Below are positions 11,777-22,163 of a stretch of DNA of 29,940 nt, one piece after another; the stretch's first letter is position 1; every line of letters starts with the position of its first letter. A program made the position numbers and the translations under genes. The notes under the pieces are model-generated. The model searched no databases and was not told the origin of the DNA. It worked only from the letters and a program-made list of their open reading frames with translations. This stretch comes from Parasitella parasitica (taxonomy: Eukaryota > Mucoromycota > Mucoromycetes > Mucorales > Mucoraceae): positions 1-29,940 of the forward strand of contig MU619441.1 in NCBI GenBank assembly GCA_025201805.1, given 5' to 3'.

Positions 11777-12622
11777 TTATAGATTTTGCTTTGCTGACTT
11801 TGAACGACGCTTTGGTTTGCGCAACCTGTACAGATTTAGTGTCTCATCAAAATCAATTTGGTGATTGACCTTCTTTTGCCATTGGATGGAAGGCAGCAAT
11901 TCTACTTGGAATCGCGTCTCTGCCTCCAACATGAATTTATCTTGTGCTGCCTGATTTCTAACTTCACTGATGCAGATAATTGTCGTTTTTTCATCGGCTA
12001 AATAGTCCATGGTGTCGACCAGATCCATCGCACTGGCTTCCGAGTAAATGCAATCGCAAGCAACAATGTAGTCAATATCGCCTCCTGCTTTGATGTTGTC
12101 CATTTGCTCAACATTGCTCCACAGCAGAGGATCAACTACAATGACGTCCTTGTCATGATCGTTCTTTCTCCGGCCGTTGATCGATTTTACATGGAGCTGG
12201 TTGGCCTCGACATTCATCTCCATGGTTTCCACTAGCTCTTCAATGTCTGTGATTACCACGTCCTCAATACCCAATTTGTGCAACATGATGCCAATCAACC
12301 CAACGCCAGAGCCCAATTCAACCCAACGCTTACGACGATCCAAGCTGATCCAGCCATGTCGATCTCTTTTGGCACTCAAACGTTCAAGATAGGAGCAAAA
12401 TACTATGGATGTCAGCCATATATACCCGCCCAGGTAATTTGAATGTGGATCCTGAACCAAGACGATATCGTGAGGCCCAATGTGGATCGTAAGAGTATTG
12501 GCTGATTGGAGAGCCCATCGATCTAGTTTGTGGATTCCTCTCTTGAATGGGTGACCATCTTCCCAGCCCTCAATCGTTGCAATAGGTGGCTCTTGGTCAA
12601 TGATCCTTTTGTCTCTTGCCAT
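11777..12622 (-). CDS. METTL21-like protein-lysine methyltransferase
   Basis: A seven-beta-strand, SAM-dependent methyltransferase of the METTL21/Methyltransf_16 group, 281 aa from the ATG at 12622. A GTG 21 bases upstream is in frame but is not a likely start. The SAM-binding motif I is ELGSGVGLIGI, followed by the acidic motif ITDIEELVE. The DCIYSE string is the D-x-x-Y-type post-motif of this group. A WALQSANT/GGYIWLTS N-terminal part also fits the family. The C-terminus is Lys/Arg-rich (KPKRRSKSAK) and could be a nuclear signal. Family members methylate lysines on chaperones and elongation factors; the substrate here cannot be read from sequence. No intron is needed. The gene shares its strand with DOCK downstream, with about 335 bp between them. 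Confidence 0.85.
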   Translation of the reverse strand: MARDKRIIDQEPPIATIEGWEDGHPFKRGIHKLDRWALQSANTLTIHIGPHDIVLVQDPHSNYLGGYIWLTSIVFCSYLERLSAKRDRHGWISLDRRKRWVELGSGVGLIGIMLHKLGIEDVVITDIEELVETMEMNVEANQLHVKSINGRRKNDHDKDVIVVDPLLWSNVEQMDNIKAGGDIDYIVACDCIYSEASAMDLVDTMDYLADEKTTIICISEVRNQAAQDKFMLEAETRFQVELLPSIQWQKKVNHQIDFDETLNLYRLRKPKRRSKSAKQNL

Positions 12623-12739
12623 TACCTTTCCTTTTGTATCCACGTGTTTTATTGTCTTTTTGAAAATTTCAGCTGCTAGGCAATTTGGCAGTTGAAGAAG
12701 AGGAGGAAGAAAAAAAAAAATAAGCTGGACTCAAATTCC

Positions 12740-12922
12740 CCCAAGGACACCATCCCTTTCAATACTTTACAATGAAATTCCTAGTGGTGTGGCGTTAAAA
12801 GGCGATCACTCGTTCAACATCATTGACCACATTACCAAAGTAAACGGTGTGTCTACGTTCTCATGCTCGTACACTATCCTGAGCAAATACGAGAGGAGAT
12901 TCATCAAAAAATTTTTCTCATT

Positions 12923-12956
<34 letters not shown>

Positions 12957-13400
12957 AACTCTGGCCCCTCAATTTCTAGAAATGATGGAGAATTATAGAC
13001 GTCTTGGTATGAAACTACCCGAAATATTCTATACAAACAATGTCATCGGTGTCCAACCGAACGAACGTAAATGATGACATGAACGCATCTCCTGAGCAAA
13101 GTGAAGCTCCCAGATAATGCATCTACTATTGTCTGTAATGACCTTTAATCAATTGATGAAACTTGTCAAATACTGCATGACGAATTGGCCACCGAAAGTA
13201 CTTTGTACGTCGGCTTTGATTGTGAGCGCTACTTCCTTGGTTCAGATTGCGTACAAAACACCAATCTATTCGTTTCGTGTTCACAGATTTGATGCCTACA
13301 CCTTTCCTGATAGCTTGAGAGCTATAATTAGCAGTGGGCATATACGAAAAGTCGGTTTTAACATCCTTAGGAAGATTTCACAAGGCTTATAAGAAGATGA
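12740..13400 (+). pseudogene. Decayed transposase-like / 3'-5' exonuclease relic
   Basis: Coding similarity survives only in pieces across different frames. Piece 1 (about 12760-12924) reads ILYNEIPSGVALKGDHSFNI and IIDHITKVNG, with a GDHSF motif like the first catalytic Asp of DDE transposases. Piece 2 (about 12955-13066, shifted one base across an A30 tract) ends LPEIFYTNNV, where the usual second Asp (TDN) is Asn. Piece 3 (about 13115-13225, containing a stop) reads DELATESTLYVGFDCERYF, a D-x-E motif of WRN-type 3'-5' exonucleases. Piece 4 (about 13235-13370) reads SLVQIAYKTPIYSF and IISSGHIRKVGFNI, the next exonuclease strands in yet another frame. Several stops and shifts make it non-functional. 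The family match rests on remembered motif order, not on a search. Confidence 0.6.
12925..12954. repeat. A30 homopolymer inside the transposase relic
   Basis: Thirty A in a row, lying exactly where the relic's reading frame shifts by one base between pieces 1 and 2. A length change here is a plausible early disabling event. Confidence 0.9.
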
Positions 13401-13789
13401 TAATTGCGTCTGGTTATGGGTCTTTACAAGTTTAAAGCGATAACGGCTCCAGCTTGATTGAAGATAATTTGATCCCTGTCAAGACGATCGATGTTCTGAA
13501 GACCACTAAAGATTAACATATTTTGTACAGTCGTTTTGAACTCTGTTTATTGAAAGCGTAATTTGAGATCGCTAAAAGCGCAAATTTGGGTTCCAATTGA
13601 CAAGTTCAAAAGCGCGATTTGCCACTGTATAGTGCCCCTCCATCTCGATCTTGAAGGTGATCTCCGCAAATTACAAATCATTGTTCATGGACTATCTTTT
13701 TTTTTTTTCTGACTCGGTGGAATCATTATTTAAGCAGCTCTTGCTTTTGAGATTGATGGTTTTAAGGTTGTCCTGACTATTCTTCAACG

Positions 13790-14469
13790 ATGTCGTACAT
13801 ATCGTCCTTAAATCTGCTCAACGCAGATTCACCTGCTCCTATCAACGAGGATGTATTTCAGGAAGAATTGGCTCTCTGGGCAAACGCTCAGTTTAGTTTT
13901 GATACCACTCCAGGCTCTGCCTTGAGTGGTAATGATGATGAGAAAGAAGAAAATCTATTACAAACATTGACCAATTTGACTCAGCTTGGTAAGGATATGA
14001 GCATCGCACTGCTGCAACCATATCTAATCATAAATCTCTACTTCAAGCCAATGTCATGCAACAGCCATCCGTTGGTTACTACAAGACCCACAACAGCACC
14101 AACATTTCCCCTGCTCCTACGCCTATTCTACCTCGCATTGCGCCTGCACCTGGGCCTCCCAGTGGCATCCAGTTGCTGGAAATCAACAACAAGAAGCGTC
14201 CGATTGAGGATGATGCTGATCTGAGTCTAGATGACGACAAAAGACGTAGAAACACGGCTGCATCTGCTAGATTTCGCATGAAGAAGAAACTCCGTGAGCA
14301 AGCTTTGGAGAAAACAACCAAAGAAATGGCTGAGAATGTGCAGAAACTCGAGTCCAGAGTAAAGGAATTGGAGATGGAAGCAAAGTGGTTGCGTGCTCTT
14401 GTCATTGAAAAAGATCCTAAACTTTTAGCCAAGGATGAACAACTACCTGAGGAAAAAGAACAAAATTAG
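13790..14469 (+). CDS. bZIP transcription factor, cys-3/metR type
   Basis: A 206-aa DNA-binding regulator in two exons, 13790-13988 and 14048-14469. The 59-nt intron has GTAAGG at its 5' end, a CTAAT branch site and CAAG at its 3' end, and phase is kept (G+CC = Ala). The acidic N-terminus (INEDVFQEELALWANAQF) may be the activation region. The middle is Pro-rich. The basic region (KRRRNTAASARFRMKKK, about residues 138-155) and the following leucine zipper (EKTTKEMAENVQKLESRVK, LEMEAKWLRAL) closely resemble Neurospora cys-3 and Aspergillus metR, activators of sulfur-uptake and methionine genes. Whether this one controls sulfur genes is inference from the bZIP alone. If the intron is retained the frame stays open to 14224, giving 144 aa without the bZIP domain. 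Confidence 0.85.
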
Positions 14470-15913
14470 CACACAAATGTCTTGTGTATTCCGTTCAATC
14501 TTTTATTGCTATTTGAACATAAAAGTATACGTAGCTCTTAAGTTTAACTGATATACATTAAATTCAATGTTTTTTTTTTTTTTCGGTATTCTTGTTATTA
14601 TACCTAATAGCATGTATGCCTTTTGGTTCGTTCTACCAGTAGTGTGCGATTCGCATCAATCAAACCAGATTCCGCTATCTTGTGTCCCCTTTGCGCAATG
14701 TTAAAGCAATACAATTGGTTCTTTTATTCAAGATCAAGAGAAAAGATCAAGACCATTTTTGATTAGCACATTCTTCCTGCCCAAGATTAATGCGAAAGCT
14801 CTGGTGTGTTTATAGCAGAGTATCAGATAAAAATAAAAAATAAAAAAAAGAGAAGGAACGACGTTATGTAATACATCAAGTTCAATGCGCCAGATTATTG
14901 ATTCTACATCTCAAATCAGATACAAGTATAGATGTAAACTTTGTCTACATTTACTAGAGCTCAATTTTTTTTTGTCATCAGTAGAGCCAAGCTTGTAACT
15001 CAAAGACTGACGGTATAATAGAGTTGTTGGAAGATTAGTGGTCAGCAAAGGTCTTGCTGTTTTCTTTCTGGAAGGCTGGAGACGCACATCTACGGTCATT
15101 GATGTCTGCACCGGCTTTGCATAGGCTTGGTTCACGACGAGCAACACGTTGGGCCTTCTTATTAGCATCCGGTGGAGTTTGTCAACGAAACTTATGAATG
15201 TGTTGCATATTTCTGTCTCTCTCACTCTCTCCCTCTCTCTCTTTCTATACATATACTGAACTTTGAACAAAATGTCTGTTCTGAGCCCTTGTTTATGTTT
15301 AAACATTCCTCTACGATGGCAATCCACAGTAATCAACTATAAACTTATCTTTCAAGAGGTACATTATGTCGGTTTCCATTCCAAGCATCTACTGTCAAGT
15401 GAAAAGAGAGGCGACTAACCATTACAGATAAATTCTTGGAGGATACAGTGGACACTACGGATGAGAACCTTGAAATCCGAAAAATAAATGGCAATGGACA
15501 ATGCCTCTTCCTACTCTTTGGGCCTTTTGAGTCGGGTCCTGGCATTGAGAGAGGTGGGCATAAACATGTTTGTAATTTCTGGATACTTGAATTAAAGGCA
15601 TTGCTCTTCCCTATCACAAACTACAAGTTTCTACCCGACCTCACCACTCCTTTTAAAGTAAATAAAGCTTGTTGATTTTCATCGTAGCACACCTGTTTCT
15701 CACTGTAAAATGAAGCCCGAAGCCTGATTGTGGATGTGCAAAGTGGATGTGGATTTTGTGACTCGAAGCCAACAAACTGACCATGTTTCTTGCAAACCCT
15801 GGAAACCTTTTTTTTTTTTTTTTTTATCCTTTGTTAGCTTTCTCTTTGCTTCGGATACTCTGTTCCTTTTTCTTACATCATCCTAATAAACTACATTTAC
15901 AAGTCATATCAAG
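14470..15913. other. Intergenic region, no supported gene
   Basis: This holds the bZIP 3' flank, T-rich runs, a CT-rich microsatellite at about 15206-15246 and the TIM17 5' flank. A minus-strand ORF of 141 codons at 14911-15336 contains Arg-Glu repeats that are just the translated microsatellite, and its remainder matches nothing I know. A plus-strand open stretch of about 79 codons near 15436-15675 is also unrecognised. Confidence 0.5.
15206..15246. repeat. CT microsatellite
   Basis: An imperfect (CT)n tract of about 40 bp: TCTCTCTCACTCTCTCCC followed by more CT. It lies in intergenic DNA. Confidence 0.85.
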
Positions 15914-16548
15914 ATGGGACACGCTTCACAAGATCATTCTAGAGATCCTTGGTAAGCTGATTAGATTCCATAATAGTAGCACCCTGGATTAACCTGTCAA
16001 CATTTCCTTACTAGCCCATGGGTCATCCTCAATGATTTGGGAGGCGCATTTGTTATGGGTGCTGTTGGTGGCGGTATCTGGCACTCTGTTAAAGGAGCAA
16101 AGAATTCACCTAAAGTAAGTGCCAAGCAAGGAAGCTTGTTTTTGGGAGTGGTATCCTGACCAACATGCTAGGGTGAACGTTTGACGGGTGCGGTTTCTGC
16201 TATGAAAGCTCGTGCCCCTGTTTTAGGCGGTAATTTTGCTGTTTGGGGTGGTCTATTTTCAACATTTGATTGTGGTTTAAAGGGAATTAGACAAAAGGAA
16301 GATCCTTGGAATTCTATTCTTTCTGGTGGTCTGACTGGTGGCGTATTGGCTGCTCGTGGTGGCGTCAAAGCTGCTGCTGTTTCTGCCGTTGTTGGCGGTG
16401 CTCTTCTTGCTTTGATTGAAGGTGTTGGTATCGGTATTTCTAGAATGACAGCCGATCAAAACAAGCCTGTCATGCCTCAGGTAAATTTGTGTCTTTGATA
16501 AGATATGGTATGGGCGTCTAACATTTTCCCTGTCTATTTTAGATCTAA
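15914..16548 (+). CDS. TIM17: Mitochondrial import inner membrane translocase Tim17
   Basis: Core subunit of the TIM23 presequence translocase of the mitochondrial inner membrane. Four exons: 15914-15951, 16015-16114, 16172-16480 and 16543-16548; all phases fit, giving 150 aa, close to yeast Tim17. The N-terminus contains the near-invariant [19 protein letters not shown]; the Cys codon is split by intron 1. Then follow [38 protein letters not shown] and LFSTFDC, the hallmark order that separates Tim17 from Tim22 and Tim23. Four glycine-rich hydrophobic segments form the membrane part. The last exon encodes only one residue plus the stop. No cleavable presequence is present, as usual for the family. 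Confidence 0.95.
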
Positions 16549-16728
16549 TTCTTATGAAAAACAACAAACTTTAATAGATTTCACACACTCAAAAACTAAC
16601 CTTTACAAACAAGAATATTTCAATCAAATGTATATACTATACGTCCTTGTCCCCTCTCTCTATCGCCTCCTTCCTTTTTTTTTTTTTTTTTCCTGTTCTT
16701 TTTAAACGCCACAATTCATCAATAGCAN

Positions 16729-17032
16729 NNNNNNNNNNNNNNNNNNNNNNNNNNNNNNNNNNNNNNNNNNNNNNNNNNNNNNNNNNNNNNNNNNNNNNNN
16801 NNNNNNNNNNNNNNNNNNNNNNNNNNNNNNNNNNNNNNNNNNNNNNNNNNNNNNNNNNNNNNNNNNNNNNNNNNNNNNNNNNNNNNNNNNNNNNNNNNNN
16901 NNNNNNNNNNNNNNNNNNNNNNNNNNNNNNNNNNNNNNNNNNNNNNNNNNNNNNNNNNNNNNNNNNNNNNNNNNNNNNNNNNNNNNNNNNNNNNNNNNNN
17001 NNNNNNNNNNNNNNNNNNNNNNNNNNNNNNNN
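16729..17032. other. Assembly gap (N run)
   Basis: 304 undetermined bases. Nothing can be said about their content, and the N count may be an estimate. The gap sits beside low-complexity DNA: a T run on the left, ACT and C runs on the right. Confidence 0.99.
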
Positions 17033-17140
17033 TACTGTGGAGACGGTACTTGTGAAGATTGAAAATAGAGTCAACAACTGTTTTTCGAAATTGTAGTGGT
17101 GGTTTTTGCTTGTCCCTGATGTGATGGCGCTTACTACCAA

Positions 17141-17178
<38 letters not shown>

Positions 17179-17189
17179 CCCCCCCCCCC
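17141..17189. repeat. (ACT)n microsatellite followed by C12
   Basis: About 12 perfect ACT units (17141-17178) run directly into 12 C (17178-17189). In frames it would encode poly-Leu, poly-Thr or poly-Tyr followed by Pro. It lies 100 bp right of the assembly gap. Confidence 0.9.
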
Positions 17190-17791
17190 GATACTTTGAA
17201 GAGACACGTCAAAGACAGCCATGATATAGTAGAAACTAAAGATAGTGTGGTCCAAGATACTTGTTTGGATGTCGCTTTAAAGGCCAATGGACCGATTCTA
17301 GTATCAGCGGTGCCTACCATCTTTACTAAAGAAGGCGATGATGGACATGACCATCATACAGCTGTATTGCCTGCGTTCGATGCAATGGGTGATTAAGCAA
17401 AAAAAAAAAAAAAAGCTGCTAGTCGCGGAATTGAGGGGATCTTGATCCAATAGCAGTTGTTGACGACCAAGATGGCTGGTCTTTTCTTTGACAATGAAGG
17501 GAATCCATTAAATTTTTGCTGTGGAGTGTATCGTATTAGAAGAAGACCGTGATTACAGTATTCAACCATAAATAATAATATAACCCTAGTTCAACAAACA
17601 TTTATCTTGCTTTAGTCTCACAACTGTATTTCAGATTGCATATCAAGTAGCTCAAATACGAAAATAAGTCGCACCAAAAAAAATCAAAAAAAAAAAAAAA
17701 AATCATTCGTACCAATCAAGACTAAAATCCTGTGGGCCTTGGAGCCACCAATTATAAACTCTCCTCTTTCATCTCCCAAACACTAATTGCC

Positions 17792-20670
17792 ATGAAGTTA
17801 CAAAAGAAATTGCCACCGTGGTTACCGCTATCTTTTGTCATAGCACAGCATCTATTAGAGAATCATGTACATAAGCAATATCTCACTCCAAACGAACAAG
17901 CATACTTTCAGGATACGCTTATAAGTTTCGCTACATGGATTGCCTTTATCAATCAAACCGACAAACAGGATGATATTGATACAACAGCATTTCGTGTACG
18001 CTCAATGCTCTATGAGCAACTGGTGCCTCACATATTTCAAACGCACAAACTATGCTGCAAATTAGTCTCATTGGATCCTTTGCTGGAGCAAGCTCGCCAA
18101 TTTTACATACCTCCCGCGTCGGAAGTGTCACAAGCATGGCAAGCATTCACTGAAGCACATGTGCCAAAGAAAGAGGAATCGGCACCTCTAAATCTAAATA
18201 CTGAAGAAGGTGAGAAAGCAGAAAGAAATCTAGAAGAATCAGGTAAATCTTGTAGATCAAACCTTGGGCAGCATGCGATATTTATATTCCAAATTAGACA
18301 AAACAGCAATCAGTAATGCTGAAAACAGTGCAAACAATACTACTCCTACTCCTCCTACAACTACAACTACAACTACGAATACTACAGATAATAATATTAA
18401 TAGCCTAAACGATTCATCAAAGCTGGAAGAACCGATTGCACCACCCGACAGTATTCCTCTTCGAGACATTTTTCACTCGCTCGAGCTAGACAGGGCTGCT
18501 ATGATTGAACAACGAAAACTAGAGGTAAGCAAAGATAAAAATAAAAAAAAGCTGGGAAGGAAGCAGTTTGCATTAAATACAATCAATTTTTGAAGGAATT
18601 TGAAGCACAAGAGGAATTAAATGAGGCAGAAGAAGAAAAGGAAAACGCAGCAGCTAAATCTGTAAGAGCGAATTCACGTATGCATTGGAACTGTGTCGAT
18701 ACTAACCCACAACACATACAAGCTATCCATGTTCAATGCTGACGGAAACTTCAATTTAAAGTATTTATTACAAGGAATTGTTGCAAATAGACAAAAGACG
18801 TCGTTGTCAGATCGAGAACTGCAAAACCTGTTGTCTGATTTCAAACCTCATCGCTCGAAATGGGCCAACGACGATCGAGTCGGCCAAGAGGAACTGTACG
18901 AAGCCTGTGAAAAAGTACTGATAGATTTGAAGAACTACACCGAACATTCTACGCCGTTCCTGAATAAAGTGAACAAACGTGAAGCACCAGACTATTTTGA
19001 TGTGATCAAAAAGCCCATGGATTTAGGCACTGTGACCAAGAAAATGAAAAATTTAAGCTATAGATCCAGAAAGGATTTTGCAGACGATTTGTACCTTATT
19101 TACGACAATTGCCTCGCCTACAATACAAATTCAGCAAGTGAATATAGAAAGCATGCGATTGCAATGCGAAGAAAAACAGAGCGGTTGATTTCTCGTGTGC
19201 CCAACATTAGCATCAAAGAAATCAAACCAGACTTGGAAGAGGAGGGTGATGAGATGAGCGACGAGGAAGAGCACGAACCTCATCACGGCTTGTCTAGAAA
19301 AGCAGCGGGAAAACACATGTCTATTGAACGTAAAACCACGCCACTACAACAGATTGATAGGCAATCACGAGAGAGGTCTTTAACAAGAGGATCGAGTGCT
19401 GCTCCATTATCTGCCTTGGAAATCAGTGATATGGAAAACACTTTTACTCCAGAGATGTCTGAAACCCCTCAGTATAGCGGCAAGAATGTCAAAAAGTCGA
19501 ACCGGGCAGGAGACGATGACGAGAACATTGATTTGGAGCAAGAGGAAAAGATATTGAACGCTGAAATAGACGCTGATCTAGGAGAATACCAAGATCAAGT
19601 ATGGCGAGACAAAACCAAAAAGACAAGAGCCAAATTCACAACAGACGTAGAGAAACAATATCAGTTCCCGTTTGCGGAAAGAGAAGCCATGACAAGGTCA
19701 GGCTTGGATATGGAGCGGTTTGCCATGATGGAACATCTGCATGACAAGCCCGAAGCAGTGGTGAAGTTGATTCGCTGCGAATTCGACAGATTTTTGAAGT
19801 GGACAGACCAAAGATCAACCAGGGCAACATTGTATGACGATTTTGATCTGCACTCTAGCGATGACGAGAACCTGGATGCCTTTTTCTCGAGGAAAATCAG
19901 CAAGCCAAACAAGAGTGTGGATGATTCAGCGAGAAATGATCTGTTTTTGCCAGATTACGAGATTACTAGTGGCATTCCAGAAATTGAGGGTGTTTCTGAG
20001 GATATTGTCGAGCCTACATCACCATCGAACGACAGGGCAATGGTGCGAAAATCATCCATTGACATCAGTCCGGAAGCTTTGTTGGCAACACAGGGGTATG
20101 TGGGGATATAAACGTCAGGCTGATTTATATCACTTCTCACTGTTGCTACTTTCTTGCTAGATTTTCTGATGTATCACTGGATGCTTATCCTGAGCTTCAG
20201 TTTCCAAACTACGGTCTAACTCCTCTTATCGACAAAAGTAACAAAGCGTTGGAGCAGATACGTCTAATGTATGCCAAATGTAATGCAATTCGTAATAACA
20301 TTCCGGTAAAGTACGCATACGAGATACCTGAAGCCCTTGGCTCACTGTGTGCTAGATTTCAACCTTAGCGTCGTCGATCCAAGAGCTTGATGAATCGACT
20401 ACGAAAAGTCAAAAACAGCTAGTGCCTACGCCTTCATCGTCTGCTAAAATACCCCCATTAACCCTGAATCCAGAATCAGGCCATCAAATGGCTCAAAAAG
20501 TGCTGTCGAAACTCCTTGCTCATGCTGGTTTTGAGGGAGCCAAGATTGGTGCACTTAATGTACTAACAGACGTAATGACAGAATACCTGACAAATATTGG
20601 CAAAACGTTGAAATGTTATTGGGATGACTATGGTCATGAAATGGATGGTGATGTAAGTTTGTGAAATTTG

Positions 20671-20731
<61 letters not shown>

Positions 20732-21810
20732 CAAGCAGCCATGTCAACCTTTTGTTTCGTAGGAAATCCTTTCTCACTCATTATATGAAAATGGAGTTTT
20801 AGACATGTCAGAGCTCGAGGGATATGTGCATGATGATATCGAGAGAAATATACACAGATTGGATGACGTTAAGCGCAGACTGCAGACCTCCTATCAAGAC
20901 ATGCTTTCTGTAAATGTTTGCACAAGCTACTCTTGTCTGAAATGCCAAAAATGCTAACATCTAATCTAGGGCCCTATAGATAGACCCGTCCAAGATGACG
21001 AAGAGTTATTGAATGAAGATGAGACATTTATAACGTATAGTACAGCCGAGCTAGCTAAAAGAATTTGTCACTCACATCTTGCCATAGCGGTGTCTTTGGA
21101 GAAGACATTGGTGAAGACTACTTTGGCTTCAAAAGCATTGGATTAGACCAAGAATACAATTTGGATGCGCTTAATGTAAAGCTATACGCGCCGATATACA
21201 AACTAAAGATCTGTTCCTAATGCGACTATTTGTGTAGATACCCTCTCGACTGTGGTTTGGTAAAAAGGACAAATCGCCAACAATGAAGGATGTAAACAAG
21301 GAACCACAGTATAAATACCCACCACCGCCGAGCTTTCTACCTCTGACATCAGAAAAAGACGTAATTGGGTTGTTGCAGCCTTACTTTGCAAAGAAATTAT
21401 CAGATCCTGCTGGACATCCGTTAATAGAAGATGAATATATGCGCAGAAATAAGAATCGACCGCGATATCCCCCTACTAACAAAACAGCAGCAGGAAGAAA
21501 GAAACTGGCCAAGGACTTGTCTTCTCTACAAGCAGATCATAGAAAAAATAAACGCAAACGCCCCACCGAAGAAATTGTAGCCGAGAAGGCAGAGAAGGCG
21601 GAAAAGAAACGACAAAAGATGGAGGAAAAGGCACAACGCATAGCAGAAAAAGAACAAAAACGAAAGATGCGAGAAGAGCTGAGAGAGCAGGAAAAACAAG
21701 CCAAGATTGAAGCCAAAGAAAAGAAAAGGCTGATGAATAAAAAGACAAAGCACCAAAAGGCTTCATCATCCATTGCTGCGGATTCACCAGCAGAAGAAGA
21801 CGATGAATAG
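17792..21810 (+). CDS. SPT7: SAGA complex subunit Spt7 (bromodomain, histone fold)
   Basis: Architectural subunit of the SAGA transcription coactivator in the nucleus; in yeast it pairs through its histone fold with Taf10. Ten exons inferred: 17792-18209, 18256-18524, 18596-18661, 18723-20095, 20161-20305, 20356-20652, 20763-20909, 20970-21034, 21088-21175 and 21238-21810. Every phase fits, giving 1146 aa (yeast 1332). A Thr-rich stretch is in exon 2. KYLLQGIVANRQK, SDFKPHRSKWAND and GQEELYEACEKVL precede the bromodomain (about residues 312-415; VIKKPMDLGTV, NCLAYNTNSASEY with the acetyl-lysine Asn), and all match Spt7. An acidic stretch follows. The histone fold is about 795-850 (MAQKVLSKLLAHAGFEGA). 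GEDYFGFKSIGLD comes next. The C-terminus is a Lys/Glu-rich coiled coil. The start at 17792 is the first ATG of the frame. The 46-nt first intron and the GTATAG donor of intron 8 are the least certain junctions. Intron 6 contains T58. Confidence 0.9.
20672..20729. repeat. T58 homopolymer within SPT7 intron 6
   Basis: 58 T in a row, inside the intron 20653-20762. It makes this intron 110 nt, against 46-71 nt for the others in the gene. The final AG (TTTCGTAG) lies 33 bases beyond the run. Confidence 0.9.
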
Positions 21811-22163
21811 CACAACCGGGCTTTGGGTGAACAATCACATGTGTATTTTTTTTTGTTTTTTTTTTTTTTTGTTTCTTTTTTTATTTTTTTTTGGAAACTA
21901 TTATCAAAGGGTCCTTTTACAATGAACATCAACGAATAATATATATACATCAGTCGTTGTGTATAGCATATATCAACGTCTGTCCTTCGATGCTATAGTC
22001 TGTTAAATGGTCGATATTGGGATCTGCAGTAAGGGATTATTGCTCATGTAGCAAGAATAAAAAAAGCACTATGGCTATATTTGTAGCCGCATATATAATA
22101 TCATACTCCTATACTTTTGTCCCTTTTTCCTTTCTTTCCCTTTCTTTTCTTGTTAATTAATTA
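21811..22163. other. SPT7 3' flank and TFIIB 5' flank
   Basis: T-rich runs follow the SPT7 stop. A TATATAATAT stretch near 22090-22100 and a pyrimidine-rich run just before the TFIIB ATG are the only promoter-like signals. No gene is seen. Confidence 0.5.

Larger units (their letters stand above)
16549..17791. other. Intergenic region with assembly gap; no recognised gene
   Basis: It includes the TIM17 3' flank, the N gap, a microsatellite and the SPT7 5' flank with several A-rich runs (about 17399-17414 and 17686-17702). Right of the gap, 17033-17060 reads YCGDGTCED in one frame, a cysteine motif seen in secreted fungal Cys-rich proteins, but the frame stops at once. Another frame is open from about 17106 to 17395 (LKRHVKDSHDIVETKDSVV to the C-terminus PAFDAMGD) and is not recognised. 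A gene interrupted by the gap is possible. Confidence 0.45.

Noticed and set aside
14911-15336. 141-codon minus-strand ORF as a gene
   Set aside because: It contains Arg-Glu repeats created by the CT microsatellite, has no recognisable domain and no conserved neighbour.
16637-17320. Long ORFs spanning the N gap
   Set aside because: Most of their length is undetermined sequence, and the rest is homopolymer translation (poly-Ser, poly-Leu).
21061-21147. A frameshift in SPT7 near residue 945
   Set aside because: An apparent frame break disappears if a 53-nt GTATAG...ATAG intron (21035-21087) is spliced; phase then fits exactly and joins to GVFGEDIGEDYFGF.
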